Source: Chloroflexota bacterium
GTDB lineage: Bacteria; Chloroflexota; Chloroflexia; Chloroflexales; Roseiflexaceae
DNA length: 49,379 nt
Assembly: GCA_013388755.1 (NCBI GenBank)
Contig: JACAEQ010000111.1
Location: 1-49,379, forward strand
Reading direction: 5' to 3'
The position numbers and the translations under genes were made by a program. Shown here piece by piece: positions 40,177 to 49,280 of this stretch (position 1 is its first letter; every line of letters starts with the position of its first letter). Below the pieces are notes generated by a model. The model saw only the letters and a list, made by a program, of their open reading frames with translations, searched no databases and was not told where the DNA came from.

Positions 40177-43100
40177 CTACTCAGATGCGACGATTGGCAT
40201 ATAGAAACGATAAGGCCTGGCCAATGGCGCCAGCGCCGGGCGAGCGCTCTGCAGCGTCACAACCTCTGCCTGTGTGCCGGGGGCGTTATGGTGATGGAGC
40301 AGCAGGACCTCCTGGGATCGTCGAACTGCCAGTTCGGTCTGATTCACCATGCCGGTGATCTGCGCGCCATCGACACCAAAAACGAAGGGCGTCGGGAAGA
40401 TTTGCCGTACAACGCCGGTAGTGGCTGACGTGTTCAGCGGTGCAACTGCCGGGAACCGCAGATCGTAGGCGATGGTACCAGTTGCCGGTACGCGGTCAAT
40501 CCGTTCGGTAAACCCGCCTGCATCACGCGCATAGGTTTCAACATAATAGTTGAACAGTGGGAGTGACGGCGACAGGCCAAGAAAACCTGCGGTTGTCACG
40601 AGCGCCATAACCGACGTGTTGAATGGCGCACTGTCAAGGAACGGCGTAACGGACGGTGGCGGGATGAAGTTCCAGTCGGCGAACCGATCTGCCGTAAGCG
40701 TCCCATCAGGCTGGATGCGATACAGTTGTGCTCGAAACACATCGTCCGGGCGGGTTGCGCCATCGGTGCCACTCAGTGGCGTAATTGCGCCCAGGCTGAC
40801 ATGCACCAGCATATACTCCGGAACATCGTCCGGCAACCCGGCACCGCCGGGGCCTGTCGTGCTGATATACACACGATACTGGACCTCATTCGGAGTGGAC
40901 CAGGCAGCGTGCCCGGCAAGGCCGAAAAAGATCGCGGCACCAGACAGATCGGCCCGCCAGCCGAGCGCCGGATAGCTGCTCGTAACACCCACATACTGAA
41001 TATCGGCGGAACGGAGGCTATCGGGAAGGCTGGCGATACGCGGACTGCGCCCGCCGGGAGAGAGTTCGAAGGCGCTGACAAGCGGCGTCTGTGAGCCGCG
41101 CGGCGAGGTCAGCTGGTTACGCGCGCCGCTGTTGCGCAGGTTAATGCTGAACATGGTGGCATCCGGCGCGACCGTCTGTTCCTGTAGCGTAGCCGCCCCG
41201 GCTGCAGCCGACCGGGGGATAATCTGGAACGGAACACGCGTTGTCAGCGTGTTCTCCGGGCGTGTGTAACCGATGAAGATGCGGTGTTTGCAGCCGGAAC
41301 ATCCTCTGCCAGATGCCAGGATGACCTCGCCGGCACTGGCGATAAACTCCTTCATCACAATCGTTCTACCACCATCGGGCGACTCACCCGGGAAGAGCGT
41401 ATCATCAGCTGTGGGTGACGCGCCGGCACGAACGAACCGCACCGTATGCCTTCCGGGGCTCAACGTGCCGAAGGCACTGGTAGCGCCAACCGGCAATCCG
41501 GCTGCAAACAGGACGCCGTCAACATAGACGTCAACGGCAGAACCATTGCATAACAGGTCGCCGTTGAAGACGTGGAACAGTGCCCGGTCGCGCGGGAACG
41601 GCTCATCAGCGGTTTCATCAACCAGCGCCAGTTGTGAATTACCGCAGCTACCATACACCACCAGCGTATAGTCGCGACCGTCGACCACATCAAACTCCCG
41701 CGCCACCAGTGGCTGTGCAGAAGGTGGCGCTTCCGCAGACGTAACGCGCACCAGCCGGCGCCCGGGCTGGAACGCGCGGTACTCACCGACATCTCCGGGC
41801 GCGATGGACGACTCCAGCAACTCGTCATCAACATACACGGCAACGTAGCCGAGATCGCCGGCATGTGCCGCCCGCAGGCGTGCGCCGAGGGTACTGACGA
41901 CTTCCACGACGCCGCTATGTTCGGCGAGATAGTAGCGATCGAACGCCGGTGGATCAACCGGCCCCTGGCGCTCAGGCGTGGCTGCATCGCGTGTGAAGTC
42001 GAGTGCTGCCGGCTGTACCGAGATGGTCACTGGAACGTCGAGTGTCTCCCCTGGCCGAAGCCTGTACGGTCCTGGTGGCGTCTCGATCAGCACACCATTC
42101 TCCTCAGCGGCCACGACCGGCGCAAGGCGCACGGTACGCGGATGGTCGCCGGTATTCGTGATGCGCAGCATACGCTGTAGCTGTTGCGGGCCACTTACCC
42201 ACGCTGCGCCATACGACAACCCGACAGCGGCAGGGTCAGCGGCATCGAACGCCAGGAGATCATACGCGGCCAGTTTTGACAGATCGAGCCTGCCGGCGCC
42301 GGCGAGTGATGGTGGATACGGAACCCCGTTGGCATCGCGTGCGGGCATTGTCGCATTCATCAGCGCACTCTTGATCTGTGCCGGGCTCCAGGAAGGACGC
42401 AACTGGCGCAGCAGTGCGGCCGCGCCCGCCACCTGTGGAGTGGCGACCGAGGTGCCGGTCAACGACAACGCACCGGCCCCCGAGCCGGCTGCTGCCGAAA
42501 GCAACCCGACCCCGGGCGCGACCAGATCTGGCTTGATGGACCCGTTGCGTTGCGGGCCGCGGGAGGTGAGCAGATCGAGTGTATCGGGCACCAGCAATGG
42601 ATCGCGACCGGCATCGACGGATGCACCGACAGCAATCGCCTGGCGTGCCGAGGCCGGCGAGTCGATGGCGTAGAATGTGTTGCCTGTATCGCCCGCCGCG
42701 ACAACGACGACCACCCCCTCAGCCACAGCGCGGCTGATCGCCGCTGCATCCGGGTCATCGTCGCCGCCGAAGGGCGAACCGAGCGAGATGTTCAGCACGT
42801 CAACCAGGCGATCGTTTGAGTCCCCATCGCCGTTCGGATCGAGCGCATAGTCAATCGCGCGCGTCAGGTACGTGCTTGTTCCCCGGCAGCCAAAGATCTT
42901 CAGCGCCACCAGCGACGCTTCGGGCGCGACGCCCGGCCCGACGATGAAACGCTCATAGGAGATACTGCCTGAGTATGGCCCATCATAGGTAGTGCCGGCA
43001 GCATCAACGCCAAAACCGGCTGCGATGCCGGCAACATGGGTGCCATGCCCGCCGCTGACGCGCCGGATCGCGTCGGTGCCCGGGCCGGCGCAATCGAGCG

Positions 43101-43806
43101 GATCAGCGTCTGGGGCGGCGATGGGTGTACCATAGCGCCCGGAAGCGTCATAGCCGTCGCCGACGAAATCGTAGCCGGCGACGACCTTACTGGTGGGGAA
43201 GGTGCCCGGTTCAACGATGGCGGGGTCGTTCGCAAGAAAGGCCTGGGGCGTCCCGGCGCCGCCGAACGTGGCGTGCGTATAGTCAATACCGCTATCGATA
43301 ATGCCGATCCGAACCCCCTCGCCGGTCAGGCCCCCGCTGGCGCTCCAGAAGTGGGTTGTGCCGATGAAGGTGGCCGTACGCGAAACGGATCGTTCCTTCG
43401 GAGGAATGACATGAAGACCGGCAACCCCTGCCAGCCTGCGCAGTGTGTCAAACTGCCGCGGCGTGGCCGTCACGGCAATACCGTTGTAGGCCAGCCGTGT
43501 GCGGAAAAGGACGGGGATCCCCAGTGCGGCAAGCTGTCGTTGTACCGTGTCTGGTGAGCCGGCGGATGCGATTCCCGGCGACGCGCCGTCGGCAGGAATC
43601 GCATCGTCCAGTTCGAGCATCACGGTGACCGGTTGATCAATGGCGCCATATCCAGGTGGGGGGAGGAAGGACCCTGCCTGATCGCGCCTGAACGGTGACC
43701 AGCCGGGCTCATTGGCGGAGGAGGCGATCGGGGCCAGCGTCGCAGACAGGGCGACGCTCAACAGGGCGAGCAACGTCGCGAACTGTCGTCGCATAGTGCT
43801 GTTCAT
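40177..43806 (-). CDS. Large secreted subtilisin-like serine protease (S8)
   Basis: 1209 residues; a start at 43794 is also possible. Signal peptide (about 1-30), then an inhibitor-like propeptide (about 55-145, with FRTRLAYNGIAVTA). The catalytic domain has Asp171 in IIDSGIDYTHATFGG, His254 in GGHGTHVAGIAAG and Ser453 in GTSVATPQVAG. The oxyanion-hole position, normally Asn in AAGN, is Asp373 (AAGDTG). Two DUF4397-like beta domains follow (about 660-745 and 760-840), and the C-terminal 350 residues are unassigned beta-rich sequence ending PYRFYMPIV. Predicted extracellular protease. The Asn-to-Asp change resembles that in the mammalian convertase PC2. Confidence 0.87.
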   Translation of the reverse strand: MNSTMRRQFATLLALLSVALSATLAPIASSANEPGWSPFRRDQAGSFLPPPGYGAIDQPVTVMLELDDAIPADGASPGIASAGSPDTVQRQLAALGIPVLFRTRLAYNGIAVTATPRQFDTLRRLAGVAGLHVIPPKERSVSRTATFIGTTHFWSASGGLTGEGVRIGIIDSGIDYTHATFGGAGTPQAFLANDPAIVEPGTFPTSKVVAGYDFVGDGYDASGRYGTPIAAPDADPLDCAGPGTDAIRRVSGGHGTHVAGIAAGFGVDAAGTTYDGPYSGSISYERFIVGPGVAPEASLVALKIFGCRGTSTYLTRAIDYALDPNGDGDSNDRLVDVLNISLGSPFGGDDDPDAAAISRAVAEGVVVVVAAGDTGNTFYAIDSPASARQAIAVGASVDAGRDPLLVPDTLDLLTSRGPQRNGSIKPDLVAPGVGLLSAAAGSGAGALSLTGTSVATPQVAGAAALLRQLRPSWSPAQIKSALMNATMPARDANGVPYPPSLAGAGRLDLSKLAAYDLLAFDAADPAAVGLSYGAAWVSGPQQLQRMLRITNTGDHPRTVRLAPVVAAEENGVLIETPPGPYRLRPGETLDVPVTISVQPAALDFTRDAATPERQGPVDPPAFDRYYLAEHSGVVEVVSTLGARLRAAHAGDLGYVAVYVDDELLESSIAPGDVGEYRAFQPGRRLVRVTSAEAPPSAQPLVAREFDVVDGRDYTLVVYGSCGNSQLALVDETADEPFPRDRALFHVFNGDLLCNGSAVDVYVDGVLFAAGLPVGATSAFGTLSPGRHTVRFVRAGASPTADDTLFPGESPDGGRTIVMKEFIASAGEVILASGRGCSGCKHRIFIGYTRPENTLTTRVPFQIIPRSAAAGAATLQEQTVAPDATMFSINLRNSGARNQLTSPRGSQTPLVSAFELSPGGRSPRIASLPDSLRSADIQYVGVTSSYPALGWRADLSGAAIFFGLAGHAAWSTPNEVQYRVYISTTGPGGAGLPDDVPEYMLVHVSLGAITPLSGTDGATRPDDVFRAQLYRIQPDGTLTADRFADWNFIPPPSVTPFLDSAPFNTSVMALVTTAGFLGLSPSLPLFNYYVETYARDAGGFTERIDRVPATGTIAYDLRFPAVAPLNTSATTGVVRQIFPTPFVFGVDGAQITGMVNQTELAVRRSQEVLLLHHHNAPGTQAEVVTLQSARPALAPLARPYRFYMPIVASE

Positions 43807-44075
43807 CCTTCAACACACAGGACATGGTGTGCGCTGCCCGGCCGGGCGCAAACAACAACTCCCAACGGCGCGGCGTCGGCTTTGCCATCCGCCTTGTGTC
43901 TCACTGCAATATGGTCGAACAGGCGCGGCGCCTGCCCTGGGCCGCCCATTGCGCAATGAGACCAAACCTTTTCTGCTGCATGATAGTCGCCACATCATAC
44001 CATACTACATGATGCCGTAGAATGACGGTTTATTCACAGAAGCTGGCGTGGTGTCGCCAGACCGTAACAGACTTT

Positions 44076-44840
44076 TCACCAGGTTGCACGCGGGCCGGCC
44101 AGCCCCCAGATCAGTACGTAGAGGAGGGCGCCCACGCACAGGAACGTGCCATATGAGATATACTGCGGCGTCGGGCGACGCCCGATTCGGCGCACCAGCA
44201 CGATCAACCCGGCAAACGCTCCCGCCAGGAGCATGCCGTAGAGTAGCGCGCCGAGCAGATTCGTCAGGCCGAGGGCCGCACCAATGAACATGCCAAGATA
44301 GACATCGCCCAGGCCGAATGGTGCCCGGTGCGCCGGAAACATGATGCGCGCCACCAGGTAGAACACGACGAACAGGATGCCGGCGACCAGCAACCCCAGA
44401 ACCGCGTTTAGCAGGCTGTGGTATGGAACGATGAATGCGACGGCCCCTGCCGCCAGCGTCGCGCCAAGCGTGGGTAATGTGTAGATCAACCGGTGCTGCC
44501 AGTCAATCGCACCGGTGACGATCAGCACTGCAGTTACCGCGGTGATGTAGCAGAAGGAAACACTCAGCCCATGGCGCATGTACAGCAGCATGACGCTCAG
44601 CGCGGTCAAAGCGTCGACCAGCGGATAGATGGCATCGAGCCGGCGACCGCAACAACGGGCCCGCCCGGCCTGGATCAGCCATCCGGCCAGCGGTAACGCC
44701 TGCCACCAGGCCAGGCGCTGGCCACAACGCGTGCAGCGTGGTGGCCCGCCGAACCCACGTTCACGCGGCAATCGGATGATAATGATATTCAGCCCGGCGC
44801 CAAGCACCAGGCCGAACAGACCCGCCAGAACGATGTCCAC
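44076..44840 (-). CDS. Prepilin peptidase (A24), PilD/ComC type
   Basis: 254 residues from a GTG at 44840 with AGGTGG upstream, 11 bases after the aroE stop. An N-terminal segment with paired cysteines (CTRC at 36-39 and CC at 63-64), then about seven membrane helices with catalytic Asp113 (GAIDWQHR) and Asp178 in the FGLGDVYL (GxGD) motif. It cleaves, and usually N-methylates, type IV prepilins. No pilin gene is in the window. Last gene of the coaBC-HEAT-mltG-aroE run. Confidence 0.88.
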   Translation of the reverse strand: MDIVLAGLFGLVLGAGLNIIIIRLPRERGFGGPPRCTRCGQRLAWWQALPLAGWLIQAGRARCCGRRLDAIYPLVDALTALSVMLLYMRHGLSVSFCYITAVTAVLIVTGAIDWQHRLIYTLPTLGATLAAGAVAFIVPYHSLLNAVLGLLVAGILFVVFYLVARIMFPAHRAPFGLGDVYLGMFIGAALGLTNLLGALLYGMLLAGAFAGLIVLVRRIGRRPTPQYISYGTFLCVGALLYVLIWGLAGPRATW

Positions 44841-44851
44841 GCTGCTACCAC

Positions 44852-45703
44852 CTATGGTGTGTGCTCAAGCGCCTGGTCAAATGCTGCAAACATGATGTCG
44901 ATCGGCGCCGCTGCGCCCGTCCAGCGCTCAAACGACAGCGCCGCCTGACGTACCAGCATACCGCGCCCGTCGAGAGTCGCGGCGCCAGCAAGCGCTGCTT
45001 CACGCAACAAACGGGTCGGGCGGTAAACCATGTCGAAGACCAGCGCCGCCGCCGGGATCAGGGTGGCTGGCAGTGGTGTCTCGTGTTCGCGCCAGCCCAG
45101 GGACGTTGCGTTCACAATCAATGCGGCGGCGGCGATGACCTCGGGTAATTCGGGATCGTCGGGCGCCAGCGCGCGCAGTCGTGGATCGTCGTCGCTGGCG
45201 GCGAGAACGTCGCCAAGGAGCTCCTCGGCGCGTGCAAGTGTGCGATTAACGACGGTCAATTCCGTTACGCCAGCGGCGACCAGTGCAAAGGCGGCGGCGC
45301 GAGCCGCTCCGCTGGCGCCGAGGATGACGACTCGTCTCCCGGCAGGGTCAAAACTGGCGTCCTGGCGCAGCGTCGCAATGGTCGCCGGAGCATCGGTATT
45401 CAGGCCTTCCAGCAGGCCATCAGGCAGGCGAGCAATCGTATTGACTGCGCCGATCTGTTCGGCCTGCGGGTCGAGCCTGTCGAGCAGCGGGATGACGGCC
45501 AGTTTGTGCGGCAATGTGACGTTGGCGCCAAGGATATGTGGTGCGCGTAAGGACCCGATGCGCGCCGGCAGTTCCGCGTGTGTGGTTGGCCAGCATTCGT
45601 AGCGCGCGTTGATGCCGAGATGGGCGAATGCAGCGTTATGCAGATACGGCGAACGGCTGTGGCTCACAGGGTCGCCAATGACGCCGGCTAACGCGTGGGA
45701 CAC
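44852..45703 (-). CDS. aroE: Shikimate dehydrogenase
   Basis: 283 residues from a GTG at 45703 that overlaps the mltG stop by 16 bases. Shikimate site GDPVSHSRSP, NVTLPHK and NTDAPA; NADP-binding GASGAARA with VNRT; and C-terminal GRGMLVRQAALSFE are all present. It reduces 3-dehydroshikimate in aromatic amino-acid synthesis. Standard single-domain length. Confidence 0.93.
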   Translation of the reverse strand: MSHALAGVIGDPVSHSRSPYLHNAAFAHLGINARYECWPTTHAELPARIGSLRAPHILGANVTLPHKLAVIPLLDRLDPQAEQIGAVNTIARLPDGLLEGLNTDAPATIATLRQDASFDPAGRRVVILGASGAARAAAFALVAAGVTELTVVNRTLARAEELLGDVLAASDDDPRLRALAPDDPELPEVIAAAALIVNATSLGWREHETPLPATLIPAAALVFDMVYRPTRLLREAALAGAATLDGRGMLVRQAALSFERWTGAAAPIDIMFAAFDQALEHTP

Positions 45704-46803
45704 GTCAGATACTCCTGCTCGAAGCGCTGAAACTCCTCAAAACTCACTGCAAAGTTATGCGCCCCCGGTATGGTGCAGGATGCCACAAAATACAGGTACG
45801 GCGCCGAGTCGTCGGGTCGTGCGGCGGCGCGCAACGCAGCGAGCCCGGGGTTGGCGATCGGCCCGGGTGGCAGGCCAGGGTTGACTCGCGTGTTGTATGG
45901 GCTGGCAATTCCATTGATTTCGTCAATACTGAGCGAGTCGAGCCGGGGCCACCAGTTGCCACGCTGCCCGAGCACATACTGCACCGTTGGATCGGCCCCC
46001 AGTTTGCCACCGCCGGTCTCGGCAAGATGTTCTGGTTTCAAGCGGTTCCAGAATACTGCAGCGATTTTGGCCATCTCGTCCTCGCGTGCGGCCTCGCGTT
46101 GCACAATGGATGCCATCGTCACCAGTTGATGGACATCGATCTGCGGCACGGTCACATCACGTTCGAAGGTCGCATACTGTTCGTCGAAGCGATCGAGCAT
46201 GATTTCAACCACTTCGGTAACCGTCGCCGTCACGGCGAAGCGATAGGTGTCGGGAAACAGGTATCCTTCCAGGCTGGCTCCCGGCGGCAGGTTGCCAAGA
46301 TAGAAATGCTGCGCCTGAAATGCCTCGCCATTCCGGGCAGTGCGCAGGAACGCCTGCTCACTCACGTTGACCAGACCGGCTGCTGCAACCTGTTGTGCAA
46401 TCTCCTCGAGGCGCGATCCTTCGATAATTGTGATCTGTACCTCTTCCACACGACTATTCTGTAGCGCCGAAATGATTTCGCTCATGGTCATATTCGCGCG
46501 TAGCAGGTAGCGACCAGCCTGCAATTCGCCCTCGAGCCCTTGCAGGCGAACCAGCACAGTAAACAGCAATGGCTGGCGCACCAGCTTTTCCGTGCCGAGG
46601 CGTGTGGCAATCACGCTGGTGCTGTCGCCCTGTTCGACGATGAACTCGACCGGTGTCGCATCGTTACTTGCCGGACGGCGAATCTCGCTCAACAGCAGAT
46701 ACCCGGCGCACGCCACGCTCAACGCCAGTAGCGCGACTCCGAGGAGGAGCGCGCGGAGCGTCTTCGAGAACGCCAATCCTTCATACTGAGAGTTGCGCAT
46801 CAT
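45688..46803 (-). CDS. mltG: Endolytic murein transglycosylase MltG (YceG-like)
   Basis: 371 residues. One N-terminal membrane helix (about 17-38), a LysM-like region (about 50-115), then the YceG fold with LEGYLFPDTYRF, ASIVQREA (231-238), FWNRL, LGADPTVQY, SPYNTR and GLPPGPIANPG. MltG cuts nascent glycan strands to end peptidoglycan polymerisation. The usual ASIVEKE wording has Gln235 for the first Glu; Glu237 is kept. It begins 19 bases after the HEAT-repeat gene. Confidence 0.9.
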   Translation of the reverse strand: MMRNSQYEGLAFSKTLRALLLGVALLALSVACAGYLLLSEIRRPASNDATPVEFIVEQGDSTSVIATRLGTEKLVRQPLLFTVLVRLQGLEGELQAGRYLLRANMTMSEIISALQNSRVEEVQITIIEGSRLEEIAQQVAAAGLVNVSEQAFLRTARNGEAFQAQHFYLGNLPPGASLEGYLFPDTYRFAVTATVTEVVEIMLDRFDEQYATFERDVTVPQIDVHQLVTMASIVQREAAREDEMAKIAAVFWNRLKPEHLAETGGGKLGADPTVQYVLGQRGNWWPRLDSLSIDEINGIASPYNTRVNPGLPPGPIANPGLAALRAAARPDDSAPYLYFVASCTIPGAHNFAVSFEEFQRFEQEYLTCPTR

Positions 46804-46822
46804 CTGAGATCCAGCGTGCTAT

Positions 46823-47938
46823 CTATGGCGCAGGTGCCGCGGGCGGCGTCTCCACCGGCACGTCACCGCCGGGCGCGCTCACCAGCGAACTGCTCACCCA
46901 CCCGCTGCCGTCAACGCTGCGAATCTGGGATGCCGTGGATGTCTGCGGGCCGAGCCGCACACGGTACCACTCGCCGTCGGGAGTAACCGCCAGGAACACC
47001 ACCTGATCGCCGGATGCAACGCTGCCGATCACATTCTCCGGCTGGCGTGCCGGTGTTGCGCGCACGTTCCCCGACGTCACAATCGTTCCGATCAGTGCGG
47101 CGGGTTGATCAGCGACAACCGGCGTGTCGCGCGGTGTCGCAATTGCCGGTGCTGGCACAATCGCCGGTGTCGGCACGGTTGCCGGCGCCTGGGGAACGGC
47201 GGTGCGCAGTGGTGGCGCGACAATGACCGGCGCCGGTTCGGCGCGCCCGACCCGGGATAACTCGTCGCGTAACTCCGTCAGGACGCTCCAGGCGAGAATC
47301 AGTGCCACGAGCATCAGTACGCACGCCGCCGCGGTTTTGACCAGTTCGGCGACCCTTACAAGCAGTGTGCGGCTCTGCATCTGATCAAGAACGCTACGCG
47401 CCGCGTCGCCGACTGACTCGCCCCAGCTCGTCTTGCTGCGATCATCGCGGGCGACGCGGCGCAGTTCAAACAAGGCACGCGCATCGCCAACCGTGGCCAG
47501 CGCACGAACTGCCCCCCAGCGGACATTACTGTTCGGATGGTTGAGCGCCTCGATCAGTGGGCCGGCAGCGCGCCCATCACCGATCTGGCCGAGCACCTCG
47601 GCGGCGCGATATGCGGTGAGCCATGGCCGGTGCGGGCGGAGCGCCTCGATGAGCGCAGGGACCGCCGCCTCACCGATGGCTGTCAGATCGTTGACGGCGC
47701 GGTGATGCAGCGGGTGACCCGGGTCGCCAAGCGCGCCAACCAGGACCGCCACCTGTTCACGCAGTGCAGCGGTTGCCGTGGGCTCAACCGTGCGACGGCT
47801 CGGCGCCGTAAGCGCGCGGGTAGAACGCACGAGGCTTTGCACTGCCGTATTCTTGCTTACGGGCGCGCCATCGTCGGCGCCATCCGGCGAAGAAGCGCTG
47901 CTGGTGCCATCATCGTGGCGATCGTCAATCGTTGTCAT
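46823..47938 (-). CDS. HEAT-repeat and SH3-like membrane protein
   Basis: 371 residues; the ATG overlaps the coaBC stop (ATGA). The N-terminal third has HEAT/PBS-lyase repeats (about 60-175; AVNDLTAIGEAAVPALIEAL, VRWGAVRALATVGDARAL). One membrane helix lies at about 205-225, then a Pro/Ala-rich linker and a bacterial SH3-like domain (about 285-350; GNVRATPARQPENVIGSVASGD, GWVSSSLV). The topology suggests a cytoplasmic HEAT scaffold joined to a wall-binding SH3 domain outside, which fits with the downstream mltG gene. Function not known. Confidence 0.7.
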   Translation of the reverse strand: MTTIDDRHDDGTSSASSPDGADDGAPVSKNTAVQSLVRSTRALTAPSRRTVEPTATAALREQVAVLVGALGDPGHPLHHRAVNDLTAIGEAAVPALIEALRPHRPWLTAYRAAEVLGQIGDGRAAGPLIEALNHPNSNVRWGAVRALATVGDARALFELRRVARDDRSKTSWGESVGDAARSVLDQMQSRTLLVRVAELVKTAAACVLMLVALILAWSVLTELRDELSRVGRAEPAPVIVAPPLRTAVPQAPATVPTPAIVPAPAIATPRDTPVVADQPAALIGTIVTSGNVRATPARQPENVIGSVASGDQVVFLAVTPDGEWYRVRLGPQTSTASQIRSVDGSGWVSSSLVSAPGGDVPVETPPAAPAP

Positions 47939-49191
47939 GGCACTGGTTCATCCGCGCCTGCACTGCCGGTGGGATCGACCTGTTCAGGCGGGCAGAGTCG
48001 GGCGGCGAAACGCTCGAGGATAGCGTCGAGCACCATCTCGGCGGCTGTCGTCTTGGGTTGCAGCGGCAGTCGCACTCCTCCCTGCGCATCAAGGAGCGTC
48101 ATCTGGATATCATCGGCGCCAATGCTGGCGACGGCCTCATTCGCGACGATCATATCGAGGCCCTTGCGCTCCAGTTTGGATCGTGCATACGCCAGCAGAT
48201 CGTGGGTTTCTGCTGCGAACCCCACCTTCACCAGATCACGGCGCTGCGCGAGGCCGCCAAGGATGTCGGGATTGCGCACCAGGTGAATCGTCAGTTCCTC
48301 GTCGTCGCCTTTTTTGATCTTCTTTTCTGCCGTTGTAGCCGGGCGAAAATCGGCAACCGCCGCGTTCATGATCAGCAAGTCGGCGCCATCGATCGCGCGC
48401 AGAACGGCCTGTTGCATCTCGCGGGCCGTTTCGACGCGCACCAGCGTGACGGCTGCCGGGGGATCGACCGTGGCAGGCCCACTGATCAGCACAACCGAGG
48501 CGCCGCGGTCGCGCGCGGCTGCGGCGAGCGCATAGCCCATTCGACCAGAAGCGCGGTTCCCGATGAAGCGCACCGGGTCGAGTGGTTCATGCGTGCCGCC
48601 GGCAGTGACCACAACGCGCCGTCCGCGAAGCGGGCCAGAGGTTCGGCCGAGCAGCGCGCGCAGTTCGCCCTCGATGACTGGCACGTCGGGCAGCCGGCCA
48701 CGCCCGACCACGGGCTCGGCCATACGCCCGTAGGCCGGCTCAAGGACGGTCGCGCCACGCTGGCGGAGTAGCGCGATATTGGCCTGAGTGGCGGGATGCG
48801 CGTACATCAGCGGGTTCATTGCCGGAGCGATCAGGAGCGGCGCGTTGCTGGCCAGCACCGTCGTCGTCAGAAGATCGTCACATATGCCGGCAGCCAGGCG
48901 GGCAATGGTATTGGCCGTTGCCGGTGCGATGATCACGGCGTCGGCGTGCTGGCCAAGAGAGACATGCCCGACGACGCCATCTTCGGGCAAGGCCCACATA
49001 TCATCCAGCACCGGGCGCCCGGTCAACGCTTGAAACGTTGCCGCGCCAACAAACCGTTGCGCCGAGATCGTCATGATCACATCGACGATCGCGCCATCGA
49101 GGGTAAGATTGCGAGCAAGTTCGACGATCTTGTAGGCTGCAATACTACCGGTAATACCAAGGATGATACGTTTCCCGGTGACAATGCTCAT
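47935..49191 (-). CDS. coaBC: Bifunctional phosphopantothenoylcysteine decarboxylase/synthetase
   Basis: 418 residues. The N-terminal flavoprotein CoaC domain (1-190) has GITGSIAAYK, catalytic-region APAMNPLMY and GRMAEP; the C-terminal CoaB domain has TAGGTHEPLDPVRFIGNRASG, NAAVADFRP and KKIKKG, then GFAAET and NEAV. It carries out two steps of coenzyme A synthesis. The C-terminal 20 residues are an extra acidic/Pro tail. First gene of a five-gene run ending with the prepilin peptidase. Confidence 0.94.
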   Translation of the reverse strand: MSIVTGKRIILGITGSIAAYKIVELARNLTLDGAIVDVIMTISAQRFVGAATFQALTGRPVLDDMWALPEDGVVGHVSLGQHADAVIIAPATANTIARLAAGICDDLLTTTVLASNAPLLIAPAMNPLMYAHPATQANIALLRQRGATVLEPAYGRMAEPVVGRGRLPDVPVIEGELRALLGRTSGPLRGRRVVVTAGGTHEPLDPVRFIGNRASGRMGYALAAAARDRGASVVLISGPATVDPPAAVTLVRVETAREMQQAVLRAIDGADLLIMNAAVADFRPATTAEKKIKKGDDEELTIHLVRNPDILGGLAQRRDLVKVGFAAETHDLLAYARSKLERKGLDMIVANEAVASIGADDIQMTLLDAQGGVRLPLQPKTTAAEMVLDAILERFAARLCPPEQVDPTGSAGADEPVP

Positions 49192-49240
49192 CAGCGATTC
49201 TCACAGGTCGTTGACGGTGGCAGGCGTCGGACGCGGGCGC

Positions 49241-49269
49241 ATTGTAGCATCGGCGACGGGCCGCGTCAA
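49241..49269 (-). promoter_or_regulatory. Sigma70-type promoter of the coaBC operon
   Basis: Minus strand: TTGACG (49269-49264), 17-bp spacer, TACAAT (49246-49241), about 50 bases before the coaBC start. Confidence 0.65.
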
Positions 49270-49280
49270 TGAGAGGACTT

